This document shows, in pieces, positions 1-7,183 of a stretch of 11,516 nt of DNA. The DNA is from Chloroflexota bacterium. Its GTDB lineage: Bacteria; Chloroflexota; Dehalococcoidia; UBA3495. Below the pieces are notes generated by a model. The model was given only the letters and a program-made list of their open reading frames with translations. It had not been told where the DNA came from and ran no database searches. Within the stretch, counting starts at the first letter, position 1, and every line of letters starts with the position of its first letter. The stretch is taken from assembly GCA_022563275.1 (NCBI GenBank), contig JADFNR010000011.1, positions 29,783 to 41,298 of the forward strand, written 5' to 3'. The position numbers and the translations under genes are program-made.

Positions 1-1923
1 ACCCAGTATCCCGAGGGGTACTGGTGGGGTGAACTGGAATCCAACCCCACCATGGAAGCCGAGTACCTGATGCTGTGCCATTTCACCGGCCGCCATGACC
101 AAGAGCGGTGGCGCAAGGTCTGCAATTACATCCTGAGCAAACAGCGGAGCGACGGCTCATGGGGGCAGTATTACGAGGCTCCCGGCGACGTAAGCACATC
201 GGTTGAATGCTACTTCGCCCTCAAACTGGCCGGGCATTCACCGGACTCGGAGCCCCTGCAAAAGGCCCGCGAGTTCATATTATCCAAAGGCGGGATGCCC
301 AAGGTCCGGGTGTTCACCAAGATCTGGCTGGCGCTGTTCGGCCAATGGGACTGGAAAGGCACCCCCAACATGCCGCCCGAGATGATCTTTCTGCCATCTT
401 GGGCGCCGTTCAACATCTATGAATTCGCCAGTTGGGCCCGCGCCATCATAGTCCCCATGCTGATTATTCTGACTCATCAGCCATATTGTCCGGTGCCCGA
501 GTCGGCCGGCATCGACGAACTCTATCCCGGCGGACGGGAAGGGACGGACTACACCCTGCCCAAACCCACGGGAGGGTTCGGCTTGGCCAGGGCTCTTTAC
601 TGGACGGACAAGCTGGTCGGACTCTACAGACGATTGCCGGTGCACCCTCTCAGAGGACACGCCGAGCGCAAGATCATCCGGTGGGTCTTGAAGCACCAAG
701 AAGCCGATGGTTCCTGGGCCGGCATCCAACCCCCCTGGGTATACTCTCTGATCGCGCTCCATACCTTGGGCTACGGGCCGGAGCATGAGGCGGTTAAAAA
801 GGGATTCCAAGGGTTTGAAGGGTTCGCACTGGAGGACGAGGACAAGTGCAACCTTCAGGCTTGCATCTCCCCCGTCTGGGACACCTGCATCGCCCAATTG
901 GCCTTGCTGGAATCAGGCGTGGCCCCCGACGACCCCATGGTCCAGTCATCCGCCAGGTGGCTCATGGACAAACAGATCTTCGCCGGCGGCGACTGGCAGG
1001 TCCGGGCCAAGGATGTCCGTCCCGGCGGATGGTCCTTCGAGTTCGATAACCTGGTCTACCCTGACATCGACGACGCATCCATCGTCGTGATGGCCCTGGA
1101 CCAAGTCCGCCTGCCGCACGCTGAAGAACCCCGCCGTGCCGATTCCATCCAGCGGGGTGTGGAATGGATGGCCGGTCTGCAGTCCAAGAACGGCGGCTGG
1201 GCGGCTTTTGACAAGGACAACAACAACAAGAAATACCTGACCAAGATACCGTTCTCTGATTTTGGCGAGACCCTGGACCCGCCCAGCGTTGATGTGACGG
1301 CCCATCTGCTGGAGATGTACGGACGCCTGGGTTACACCAGGGAAGACCGGACCGTCGGCCGGGGTTTCGATTACATTATCAGCGAGCAGGAAGAAGACGG
1401 CTCCTGGTTCGGGCGTTGGGGCGTGAATTACATCTACGGCGCCGGCGCGGTCCTACCCGCATTGGAAGCCATCGGGGAAGACATGTCCCAGCCGTATATC
1501 CGCCGGGCCGTCGCCTGGATCGTGGCCCACCAGAACGAAGACGGCGGGTGGGGTGAGAGTTGCGGCTCCTACGTAGACCCAGACCTGCGTGGCGTTGGGC
1601 CCAGCACTGCGTCACAGACCGCCTGGGCATTGCTTGGGTTGGTGGCCGCCGGGGAGCATGAATCCAAGGCTGCCCAACGCGGCTTGATATACCTGGCCGA
1701 GACGCAGCAGGAAGACGGCGCCTGGGACGAGCCGTACTTCACCGGGACCGGATTTCCCGGTTACGGAGTGGGCGAACGGCCAAAGTCGCTGCCGGTTCCC
1801 GGAGAAACCAGTTATCAAGGCTTGGATATGCCGGCCGGATTTATGATCAACTACCACCTGTACCGCAACTACTGGCCGCTGCTGGCTCTGGGAAGGTATT
1901 TCCAGGCCATTTCCCGGCGGTAG
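1..1923 (+). CDS. shc: Squalene-hopene cyclase, 5' end missing (cut by window edge)
   Basis: This enzyme cyclises squalene to hopene/hopanol at the membrane, the committed step of hopanoid synthesis. The reading frame is open from base 1. The residues before the ATG at 52 (EGYWWGELESNPT) belong to the conserved family start, so that ATG is internal and the true start lies left of the window. 640 codons are visible; with the usual N-terminus the protein would be of normal length. The protonating motif is DIDD at codons 355-358, followed by Ala-Ser where the family usually has Thr-Ala. The partner histidine lies in DVTAH (His at codon 435). Six QW repeats are visible, their Trp near codons 54, 239, 400, 469, 517 and 575. 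The C-terminal GTGFPG is followed by about 25 extra residues before YHLYRNYWPL, compared with the short Alicyclobacillus form; this looks like a subgroup trait. I am very sure of the family. Confidence 0.97.
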   Translation, partial: TQYPEGYWWGELESNPTMEAEYLMLCHFTGRHDQERWRKVCNYILSKQRSDGSWGQYYEAPGDVSTSVECYFALKLAGHSPDSEPLQKAREFILSKGGMPKVRVFTKIWLALFGQWDWKGTPNMPPEMIFLPSWAPFNIYEFASWARAIIVPMLIILTHQPYCPVPESAGIDELYPGGREGTDYTLPKPTGGFGLARALYWTDKLVGLYRRLPVHPLRGHAERKIIRWVLKHQEADGSWAGIQPPWVYSLIALHTLGYGPEHEAVKKGFQGFEGFALEDEDKCNLQACISPVWDTCIAQLALLESGVAPDDPMVQSSARWLMDKQIFAGGDWQVRAKDVRPGGWSFEFDNLVYPDIDDASIVVMALDQVRLPHAEEPRRADSIQRGVEWMAGLQSKNGGWAAFDKDNNNKKYLTKIPFSDFGETLDPPSVDVTAHLLEMYGRLGYTREDRTVGRGFDYIISEQEEDGSWFGRWGVNYIYGAGAVLPALEAIGEDMSQPYIRRAVAWIVAHQNEDGGWGESCGSYVDPDLRGVGPSTASQTAWALLGLVAAGEHESKAAQRGLIYLAETQQEDGAWDEPYFTGTGFPGYGVGERPKSLPVPGETSYQGLDMPAGFMINYHLYRNYWPLLALGRYFQAISRR

Positions 1924-2002
1924 CAAATGAGGACAGGAACGGAATCCCGCGAAAACTCAGGGGAACGAATACAGTACGCCGAGGGTAAATTGGGGCTAAC
2001 AG

Positions 2003-2010
2003 AAGGGGGG
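2003..2010 (+). promoter_or_regulatory. Ribosome binding site of the YjbQ gene
   Basis: A purine run, AAGGGGGG, ends 8 bases before the ATG at 2019. It is the clearest Shine-Dalgarno match on the + strand of this window and supports that start. The 95-base gap after the cyclase stop holds nothing else I can identify. Confidence 0.7.
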
Positions 2011-2018
2011 ACTCCAAG

Positions 2019-2462
2019 ATGATAACCAAGTCCTTTTGCAAGCGGTTACAGACCAAGTGCGCACCGGAGTTCATCGACATCACCGATTGGGTGGCCCAGT
2101 GTGTCGCTGAATCCCAGATATCCAACGGGTTCGCCGTTGTTTATTCCAAACACACCACCGCGGCGGTCAAGATCAACGAGAATGAGCCGTTGCTGCTGAA
2201 AGATATGGCGGAATTCCTGGAGAAGATCTCTCCCCGGGAGAGCGGTTACCAGCACAACAACTTTGAGATTCGCACCGTCAACATGAACGACGACGAATCG
2301 CCCAACGGACACGCCCACCTGCAACACCTGCTGCTGGGCACCAGCGAGACCGTGCCGGTGATCGATGGCAAGATGCAGTTTGGGAAATACCAGAGCGTCT
2401 TCTTCATCGAGTTGGACCATCCACGCCCTCGGGAAGTCATGGTCCAGGTAGTCGGCGAATAA
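2019..2462 (+). CDS. yjbQ: YjbQ/UPF0047 family protein
   Basis: A 147-residue protein, the normal full length for the YjbQ (UPF0047) family. E. coli YjbQ has a weak thiamine-phosphate synthase activity; the physiological role of most members is unknown. Visible family motifs are SKHTTAAV (His45) followed by the acidic NENEP, then NGHAHLQHLLLG (residues 96-107, with His98, His100 and His103), and the C-terminal YQSVFFIELDHPRPR. These histidines and acidic residues form the presumed active or metal-binding site. There is no signal peptide or membrane segment. It sits 95 bases after the cyclase and 168 bases before the squalene synthase start, on the same strand, so co-transcription with the cyclase is possible. 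A link to hopanoid synthesis would be inference only. The ATG is preceded by a strong ribosome binding site. Confidence 0.93.
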   Translation: MITKSFCKRLQTKCAPEFIDITDWVAQCVAESQISNGFAVVYSKHTTAAVKINENEPLLLKDMAEFLEKISPRESGYQHNNFEIRTVNMNDDESPNGHAHLQHLLLGTSETVPVIDGKMQFGKYQSVFFIELDHPRPREVMVQVVGE

Positions 2463-2486
2463 TCACGCCGGTCCAGTATGCCCCCC

Positions 2487-2518
2487 GGCCCAGACCCGCT
2501 CGTCCCCAGGTCTGGGCC
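2487..2518 (+). terminator. Perfect 10-bp hairpin after the YjbQ gene (possible terminator)
   Basis: GGCCCAGACC (2487-2496) is followed, after a 12-base loop, by its exact reverse complement GGTCTGGGCC (2509-2518). It starts 24 bases after the YjbQ stop and ends 44 bases before a consensus -10 box. The stem is GC-rich as in intrinsic terminators, but no T-run follows, so it may be a weak or factor-assisted terminator, an mRNA-end stabiliser, or a protein site. Function is inferred from position. Confidence 0.55.
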
Positions 2519-2562
2519 AAGCCCCATCGGCCGGTGCATCCATCACCGGTTCCTTTCTGTAA

Positions 2563-2568
2563 TATAAT
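2563..2568 (+). promoter_or_regulatory. Consensus TATAAT -10 box before the squalene/phytoene synthase
   Basis: An exact TATAAT lies in an AT-rich patch within otherwise GC-rich DNA, 62 bases before the preferred ATG at 2631. No good -35 hexamer is seen at 16-18 bp spacing (the 17-bp position reads CCATCA). With the hairpin just upstream, this suggests a separate transcript starting near 2575 for the synthase and downstream genes. Confidence 0.5.
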
Positions 2569-2630
2569 CATCGCTCGGGTTAACGGCGCAGCGGCCATCC
2601 CCCGTGGCCCACAATTTCCCCGTAGGTTCT

Positions 2631-3527
2631 ATGCATCCTCCCACCACTGATCCAGAGTTGGACTTGGAGTCGGCGTACGAGGCCTGCCGGACCATCACCC
2701 GCCGGGAAGCCAAAAACTTTTACTACGCCTTTTTGACCCTCCCCGCCGCCAAACGCCGGGCCATCTACGCCGCCTATGCTTTCTGCCGGCACTGCGATGA
2801 TTCGGTTGATGAGGAAACCTCCACCGACGCCAAATTAAAGGCTCTGGCAGAGCTTCAGGCGAACTTAGAAAGAACTTATTCGGGTAACCCCTCCGGCCCG
2901 GTCTATGTGGCGTTGGCGGATGCCGCACGGAATTACGATATCCCCCAGGACTACTTTCAGGAGATCATCCTGGGCGTGGAAAGCGACCTGGTCAAGGACC
3001 GGTTCCAAAACTTCGGGGAGCTCAGGGAATACTGCTACCGCGTGGCCTCGGTGGTGGGCCTGATCTGTCTTCAGATCTTCGGCTACCAGAACGAAGACGC
3101 CAAAGAATACGCCGTGGACCTGGGCCTGGCGATGCAGTTGACCAACATCATCCGGGACGTGCGGGAAGACTTCCAAATGGGCCGGGTGTATCTTCCCCAA
3201 GACGAAATGGCCCGGTTCGGCTACTCCGAAGAAGACCTGAAAAACGGTGTCCGTAATCAGGCATTTAGAGACTTGATGCAATTCCAGTCGCAACGCGCCC
3301 GGGAATATTTCGGCCGGGGCTTCAAGCTGCTGCCCTATCTATCGCGGCGGTCCCGGGCCTGTCCCGCCGTCTTGGGAGCGCTGTACTCCAAGGTGCTGGA
3401 CCGTATCGAGGCGTCGGATTACGACGTATTGGAGTCCAGGGTGTCCTTGAGCAAAGCGGAAAAGATCGGCATAACCGCCAAGACCTGGCTGGGCAGTATG
3501 TTGCCCGTCTCTTCCCGACTCCAGTAA
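2631..3527 (+). CDS. Squalene/phytoene synthase family protein (probable squalene synthase, HpnC/HpnD-like)
   Basis: Class I trans-prenyltransferase of 298 residues that joins two prenyl diphosphates head to head; next to a squalene-hopene cyclase, the likely substrate is farnesyl diphosphate. Both metal-binding aspartate motifs are intact: CDDSVDE (Asp56, Asp57, Asp60) and NIIRDVRED (Asp176, Asp180). Family signatures AIYAAYAFCRHCDD, YCYRVASVVGL and GRVYLPQDEMARFGY are present. Length is normal. A GTG at 2604 would add 9 residues but has no ribosome binding site; I prefer ATG 2631 (weak TAGG upstream), which begins closer to the conserved core. The gene follows its own TATAAT box. Whether it is the presqualene-diphosphate (HpnD) or squalene-forming (HpnC) half, a single-enzyme squalene synthase, or a phytoene synthase cannot be decided by eye. 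No HpnE-type oxidoreductase lies in the window. Confidence 0.92.
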   Translation: MHPPTTDPELDLESAYEACRTITRREAKNFYYAFLTLPAAKRRAIYAAYAFCRHCDDSVDEETSTDAKLKALAELQANLERTYSGNPSGPVYVALADAARNYDIPQDYFQEIILGVESDLVKDRFQNFGELREYCYRVASVVGLICLQIFGYQNEDAKEYAVDLGLAMQLTNIIRDVREDFQMGRVYLPQDEMARFGYSEEDLKNGVRNQAFRDLMQFQSQRAREYFGRGFKLLPYLSRRSRACPAVLGALYSKVLDRIEASDYDVLESRVSLSKAEKIGITAKTWLGSMLPVSSRLQ

Positions 3528-3603
3528 CCTTTACCTGAGACCTATTGGCTACGCAACGTTTGTCTTTTACACCATTGTTCACCCGGTGGAACGGCAGGAT
3601 AGG

Positions 3604-4584
3604 ATGGCCCAACAGGGAAAGGTAGTGGCGGTCACTGGAGCCTCCGGTTACGTCGGCGCCAAGCTTCTGGAGCGTCTGGAACAGGAGCCCGGCCTAAGGA
3701 AATTGGTGGCCTTTGACGTTAACCCACTGGTCGTGCCAGTTCACAATATCGCTGTTTACCGCAAAGACGTTTCCCAGCCCATCGACGACGAGTTGAACGA
3801 CCAAGGCGCCACCACCCTGGTGCATCTGGCGTTCAACGCGCGCCGTGGGGCCAACGGCCGAGAGGTGGCGGCCATACGCGAGGAAAACGTGGAGACCTTA
3901 CGGTCGGTGATGGCTTCGTGCGCCAGGTCACGGGTCAATCACCTGATATTCCTCAGTTCTCACACCGTCTACGGCGCGCACAGCGACAACCCGGTCCCCA
4001 TCGTCGACGACGCACCGATGCGGCCATCCCCCGATCATCCTTACGCCTACGACAAGCACCTCTGCGAACTGGCTCTCGAGGAGTTCGCCCAGGCCCAACA
4101 AGACATCAAGATAACCACGCTCAGATCGTGCGCTGTCTTAGGCCACGGCGCCGACAACTTTGCAACCAAGGCCTTCTTCCGTTCCTGGCTATTTGGCGTG
4201 CTGGACTACGATCCTCCGCTGCAGTTCGTCTATGACGACGACCTGGCCCGGGTCATGTCCATCATCATTCAACAAGAGATTCCGGGGACGTTCAACGTTG
4301 CCGGAGACGGGGTGGTCCATTACCGGGAGATGGCCAAGATCATCCAGAGCAAGCTGATCAACCTGCCGCCCTTCCTGGCTTATCCGCTGGTCCGATTGTG
4401 CCGGGGCATACACCTGCAGCGAGAGGCCACCGTCAGCGGACTCGACCAAGCCCGCTGGCCGATCTTGATGAGCACCGGCAAGCTTCACAAAGCCACCGGA
4501 TACCGCTTCTGGCACACGGCTCTGGAAACCTTAACCGCCTTTGCCAACTCGGGGTATCTTTACAAAGACCCAGTCCCCTTCTAG
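3604..4584 (+). CDS. NAD-dependent epimerase/dehydratase (extended SDR family)
   Basis: A 326-residue Rossmann-fold enzyme, probably acting on a nucleotide sugar or related polyol. The N-terminal dinucleotide loop is TGASGYVG (residues 11-18). Asp38 at the end of the second strand (FDVNP) suggests NAD(H) rather than NADP(H). A VHLAF strand, the SSHTVYG serine motif and the catalytic YAYDK (Tyr147, Lys151) follow, all in extended-SDR order. The substrate domain is not diagnostic. A GTG at 3586 would extend it by 6 residues; I prefer ATG 3604 because AGGA lies just upstream at 3596-3599 and the Rossmann strand then begins at a usual distance. It lies 76 bases after the squalene/phytoene synthase stop, likely co-transcribed. 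It does not clearly match HpnA, the hopanoid-associated epimerase, so a role in hopanoid head-group making is only a guess. Confidence 0.88.
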   Translation: MAQQGKVVAVTGASGYVGAKLLERLEQEPGLRKLVAFDVNPLVVPVHNIAVYRKDVSQPIDDELNDQGATTLVHLAFNARRGANGREVAAIREENVETLRSVMASCARSRVNHLIFLSSHTVYGAHSDNPVPIVDDAPMRPSPDHPYAYDKHLCELALEEFAQAQQDIKITTLRSCAVLGHGADNFATKAFFRSWLFGVLDYDPPLQFVYDDDLARVMSIIIQQEIPGTFNVAGDGVVHYREMAKIIQSKLINLPPFLAYPLVRLCRGIHLQREATVSGLDQARWPILMSTGKLHKATGYRFWHTALETLTAFANSGYLYKDPVPF

Positions 4585-4624
4585 CCGGTTTACCCAAGCG
4601 TGGCCGGGCTTGGCTGAGAGAGCC

Positions 4625-5548
4625 GTGAATCGATCGATACAGCCGGTCAAACTAATCATAGACACCGACCCCGGCGTGGACGACGCCATCGCCATACTGA
4701 TGGCCCTCGCCTCGCCGGACGTTGAAATCTTGGGACTGACCACGGTGGGTGGCAATGTCCCGTTGGCCCGGACCACACGCAACGCCCTGGCCCTGCTGCA
4801 AGCGGCGGGCCGGAGCGACATCCCAGTGGCCAAGGGGGCGTCCCAGCCCCTGCGGGGCAGGTACACCTATGCGCCCCAGTTCCACGGTCCGGGAGGGCTG
4901 TCCCGCCGCCTGCCGGAGCCGGTCATCGGGCCCGTCAGGGAAGGGGCGGTCAGATTCCTGAACGACCGGCTGACCCGCCAACCCGGTGAGGTTGTGCTTG
5001 TCGCCCTGGGACCGCTGACCAATCTAGCCCGCCTATTGCGTGAACACCCGTCCGCTTTGGGGCAGGCCAAGAACATCGTGGTTATGGGCGGCGCCGTGAA
5101 CACGCCCGGCAACGTCACTTCCAAGGCGGAGTTCAATTTCTACAGCGACCCGGTGGCCGCCGAGATCGTGCTCTCCAGCCGTCTGCCCATCACTCTGGTT
5201 GACCTGGCGGCCTGCCGTCAGGTTGGAATCAGCCGGGAACGGGCGCTTGACCTGCGCTCCGCTCACCCCCTGGGCCGCCTGACCCTGGACCTCCTGCAGG
5301 GCTGGTTTCGGCGGGAGCCCGCCAGGCAATGGTTCGAGTTCTACGACCCCTTGGCTCTCGCCATCGCCCTGGAGCCAGCCATCGCCACAGTTACCAAGGT
5401 GGACTTGGACGTTGGCCTGGAAGAGAACGAGTCCTGGGGAGCGACTTCAGAGACGGGCGGGCCGGGCGAGATATCTCTGCCGCGACAAGTTGACGCAGCC
5501 CGGTTCTTTGGCCTTCTGGAGGGATTGCTGGAGTTGGAGGGGCTGTAG
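4625..5548 (+). CDS. Inosine/uridine-preferring nucleoside hydrolase
   Basis: A 307-residue enzyme that hydrolyses the N-glycosidic bond of ribonucleosides to free base and ribose (nucleoside salvage, cytosolic). The calcium-binding N-terminal motif DTDPGVDDA spans residues 13-21. Other family landmarks are HGPGGL, GPLTNLARLL, VMGGAVNTPGN (Met154 onward), the substrate-binding AEFN with Glu169 and Asn171, Asp175, and YDPLALA with Asp241. The residue before Asp241 is Tyr240, where the best-studied enzymes carry the histidine general acid. The frame can be read back to a TTG at 4541 inside the previous gene, but the conserved core starts near 4650. GTG 4625, with GAGAGAG at 4616-4622, gives a normal length and a 40-base gap after the epimerase. 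The stop codon is one base from the stop of the convergent monooxygenase gene. Confidence 0.92.
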   Translation: MNRSIQPVKLIIDTDPGVDDAIAILMALASPDVEILGLTTVGGNVPLARTTRNALALLQAAGRSDIPVAKGASQPLRGRYTYAPQFHGPGGLSRRLPEPVIGPVREGAVRFLNDRLTRQPGEVVLVALGPLTNLARLLREHPSALGQAKNIVVMGGAVNTPGNVTSKAEFNFYSDPVAAEIVLSSRLPITLVDLAACRQVGISRERALDLRSAHPLGRLTLDLLQGWFRREPARQWFEFYDPLALAIALEPAIATVTKVDLDVGLEENESWGATSETGGPGEISLPRQVDAARFFGLLEGLLELEGL

Positions 5549-5549
5549 G

Positions 5550-6671
5550 CTACTTAGCGAGCGCCGCCGCGCCATCACGCATCATTGGGATCAACTCTTT
5601 TCCCCAGTCGATGGTGTCCTGCAGTGGGTCAAAGCCCCGGATGATAAAGGCGGAGGCCCCGGCCTGATGGTAGGCCAGCAGAGACTCGGCCACTTGTTCG
5701 GCGGTGCCCACCAGAGCGGTGGTGCTGCCGGCGGCCCCGGTGGTGGCGGCGATGGGCATCCAAAGACGTTTGTCGTGGATGTCTCCTTTGGCCGCAAAAT
5801 CCAACAAACGCCGTGATCCCTCAGATTGCAGCCTGGCCGGTTTCCCTGGGCCGATGGTGTCTCCCACCGATGCCTTGACCCGCTCCAGGATGCCTCTGGC
5901 CCGTTCCCACGCCTCGCCTTCGGTGTCCCCCAGGATGGGTCTGACGGAAACACTGAAACGGATGGTGCGGTCGTACTTGGCGGCCCGCGCCCGGATGTCC
6001 GCTATCTGTTCTTTTATGGCCTCCAGCGGCTCCCCCCAGAGGGCGTAGACGTCGGCCCGTTTCGCGCCGACTTCCTTGGCCACATCCGACGCCCCGCCAA
6101 AGTAAAGGGGGACGTGGGGTTTCTGAAAGGTCCGGACCTCGCTGAGGTTCTGTTCAAACCGGTAGAACTCTCCGTCGTAGTCGAAGGGCGCGGTCTCGGT
6201 CCAGACCCGCCGCAAGACCTCCATGTACTCGTCGGTGCGCCGGTAGCGGGCGTCGTGGTCTATCCAGTCGCCGTCCCGCCGCTGCTCAACGTCGCTGCCG
6301 CCGCTGATGATGTGCATGGCGATGCGGCCTCCGGTCAGCTGGTCCAGAGTAGCTATCTGGCGGGCGGCCAGCGTGGGGACCACGAAACCGGGCCGGTGGG
6401 CGATGAGATATCCCAGGGTCTTAGTTCGGGACGCTGCGTATCCCGCGACGGCGAATCCCTCCGCCGTGGCCGAGGAATACCCGATCAGAACCTTGTCGAA
6501 TCCGCTGGCCTCGTGGGCTTGGGAGAACTCGGCGATGTAGTCCGGGTCGATCCCGGCGGGAATCTCGTCGGCGGGATTGATGCCGCCGCCGAAAAGGCTG
6601 ACCGTCACGCCCCGGGAGGAATCACGCTCCCGGTTAACGCCAATCATGCCCATTATCTCTAGTTCGGACAC
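5550..6671 (-). CDS. LLM-class flavin-dependent monooxygenase, SsuD-like
   Basis: A 373-residue protein of the bacterial luciferase-like family, closest by eye to the FMNH2-dependent alkanesulfonate monooxygenases (SsuD/MsuD/SfnG), which release sulfite from organosulfonates. Visible signatures are the ATLDQLTGGRIAMHIISGG block (residues 107-125), the DHDARYRRTDEYMEVLRRVW block (138-157) and the later VPLYFGGASDVAKEVGAKRADVYALWGEP region. The start is GTG at 6671, with AGGAG spaced 7 bases upstream; a further upstream ATG in frame has no family similarity. It is the second gene of a two-gene unit after a cupin, with translational coupling. It needs a flavin reductase partner, which is not in the window. 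The true substrate is unknown: this family includes many enzymes not acting on sulfonates. Confidence 0.92.
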   Translation of the reverse strand: MSELEIMGMIGVNRERDSSRGVTVSLFGGGINPADEIPAGIDPDYIAEFSQAHEASGFDKVLIGYSSATAEGFAVAGYAASRTKTLGYLIAHRPGFVVPTLAARQIATLDQLTGGRIAMHIISGGSDVEQRRDGDWIDHDARYRRTDEYMEVLRRVWTETAPFDYDGEFYRFEQNLSEVRTFQKPHVPLYFGGASDVAKEVGAKRADVYALWGEPLEAIKEQIADIRARAAKYDRTIRFSVSVRPILGDTEGEAWERARGILERVKASVGDTIGPGKPARLQSEGSRRLLDFAAKGDIHDKRLWMPIAATTGAAGSTTALVGTAEQVAESLLAYHQAGASAFIIRGFDPLQDTIDWGKELIPMMRDGAAALAK

Positions 6672-6678
6672 TATTTTG

Positions 6679-6684
6679 CTCCTA
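6679..6684 (-). promoter_or_regulatory. Ribosome binding site overlapping the cupin stop codon
   Basis: Read on the - strand, TAGGAG contains both the TAG stop of the cupin (6684-6682) and the AGGAG Shine-Dalgarno of the monooxygenase. The downstream GTG at 6671 lies 7 bases further on. This arrangement decides the monooxygenase start and implies translational coupling of the two genes. Confidence 0.8.
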
Positions 6685-7017
6685 ATTCTGGACTGCCAGA
6701 GAACGGCGAGGCGGCGCGAAAACCACGATAACACTGAGGTCTTCGGTGATGGAGTGGAAGCGGTGGTCCACCTGCTCATCCACATAGATAACCGATCCGG
6801 CGCTCACCGGGCGGTGTTCTCCGGCCACCTCGATCATTGCTGACCCCGACACGATGTAATAGACCTCATCCTCGGTATGCGGGACCTGGGGATCGGTGGC
6901 CCCGGCCTCCAAGACGTACAGGCCGACACTGAGACGTTTGGCCCGGAGAAACTCGTGATACAGTTCCCCATTCCGCCGGTGGCCGTCCACGATCTGGGAC
7001 ATGTCAAATGCGTCCAT
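6682..7017 (-). CDS. Small single-domain cupin protein
   Basis: A 111-residue protein with one cupin beta-barrel. Motif 1 is PHTEDEVYYIVSG (His47, Glu49, Glu51), with HTEDE in place of the classical HxH. Motif 2 is around DHRFHSI (His85, His88). These residues probably hold one metal ion, and the glycine-rich turn AGSVIYV separates the motifs. Function cannot be named: such proteins are enzymes, isomerases or ligand sensors. A GTG at 7071 would add 18 residues, but it lies almost on the predicted transcription start and has no ribosome binding site. ATG 7017, preceded by GGTGG, gives a start directly before the conserved MDAFD segment. It is followed after 10 bases by the SsuD-like monooxygenase, so the two probably share a substrate pathway or regulation. 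Confidence 0.87.
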   Translation of the reverse strand: MDAFDMSQIVDGHRRNGELYHEFLRAKRLSVGLYVLEAGATDPQVPHTEDEVYYIVSGSAMIEVAGEHRPVSAGSVIYVDEQVDHRFHSITEDLSVIVVFAPPRRSLAVQN

Positions 7018-7059
7018 CACTTTCCACCATTGGTGGGCGTTGGCTGACCTGCCTGACGC

Positions 7060-7079
7060 CCCGTAATTCACCCGTAATT
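7060..7079. repeat. Tandem 9-bp repeat CCCGTAATT, possible operator
   Basis: CCCGTAATT occurs at 7060-7068 and again at 7071-7079, an 11-bp period of about one helical turn. The pair lies at the predicted transcription start of the cupin promoter in the divergent region. Two like-oriented half-sites one turn apart would suit a dimeric or cooperative regulator; no regulator gene is nearby. Confidence 0.4.
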
Positions 7080-7084
7080 TTCCG

Positions 7085-7093
7085 AGTATAACA
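7085..7093 (-). promoter_or_regulatory. Extended -10 promoter for the cupin-monooxygenase pair
   Basis: On the - strand the sequence reads TGTTATACT, a TGn extension directly before TATACT (7090-7085). No convincing -35 is found at normal spacing; TCGACA lies 20 bp upstream, too far. Transcription would begin near 7078, giving a leader of about 60 bases to ATG 7017. On the + strand the same bases contain TATAAC (7087-7092), which could serve the divergent helicase gene. Confidence 0.5.
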
Positions 7094-7183
7094 TGGTGAT
7101 TGATGGGTTATGTCGACCAATCTTCCGCAGGCTATGCAACGGACGACTGGCCTGCAAAAAGGGTGGTGTGCTAACGTGGTGTT

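Noticed and set aside
52..54. ATG as the start of the squalene-hopene cyclase
   Set aside because: The frame is open to base 1 and the residues before it match the conserved family N-terminal region.
280..897. Long open frame on the - strand opposite the cyclase
   Set aside because: It is antisense to conserved cyclase sequence and has no family motifs.
2604..2630. GTG 2604 as start of the squalene/phytoene synthase
   Set aside because: No Shine-Dalgarno sequence precedes it; ATG 2631 lies nearer the conserved core. It remains a possible alternative.
3528..3603. Promoter before the epimerase (TTGGCT at 3545)
   Set aside because: The -10 at the proper spacing (TACACC) is poor, so I do not claim a promoter there.
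4541..4624. TTG 4541 as start of the nucleoside hydrolase
   Set aside because: It would overlap the end of the epimerase gene and add 28 residues unlike the family; GTG 4625 has a purine-rich site upstream.
5826..6662. Long open frame on the + strand opposite the monooxygenase
   Set aside because: It is fully antisense to a gene with clear family motifs, has no recognisable domain, and is the kind of open frame expected opposite GC-rich coding DNA.
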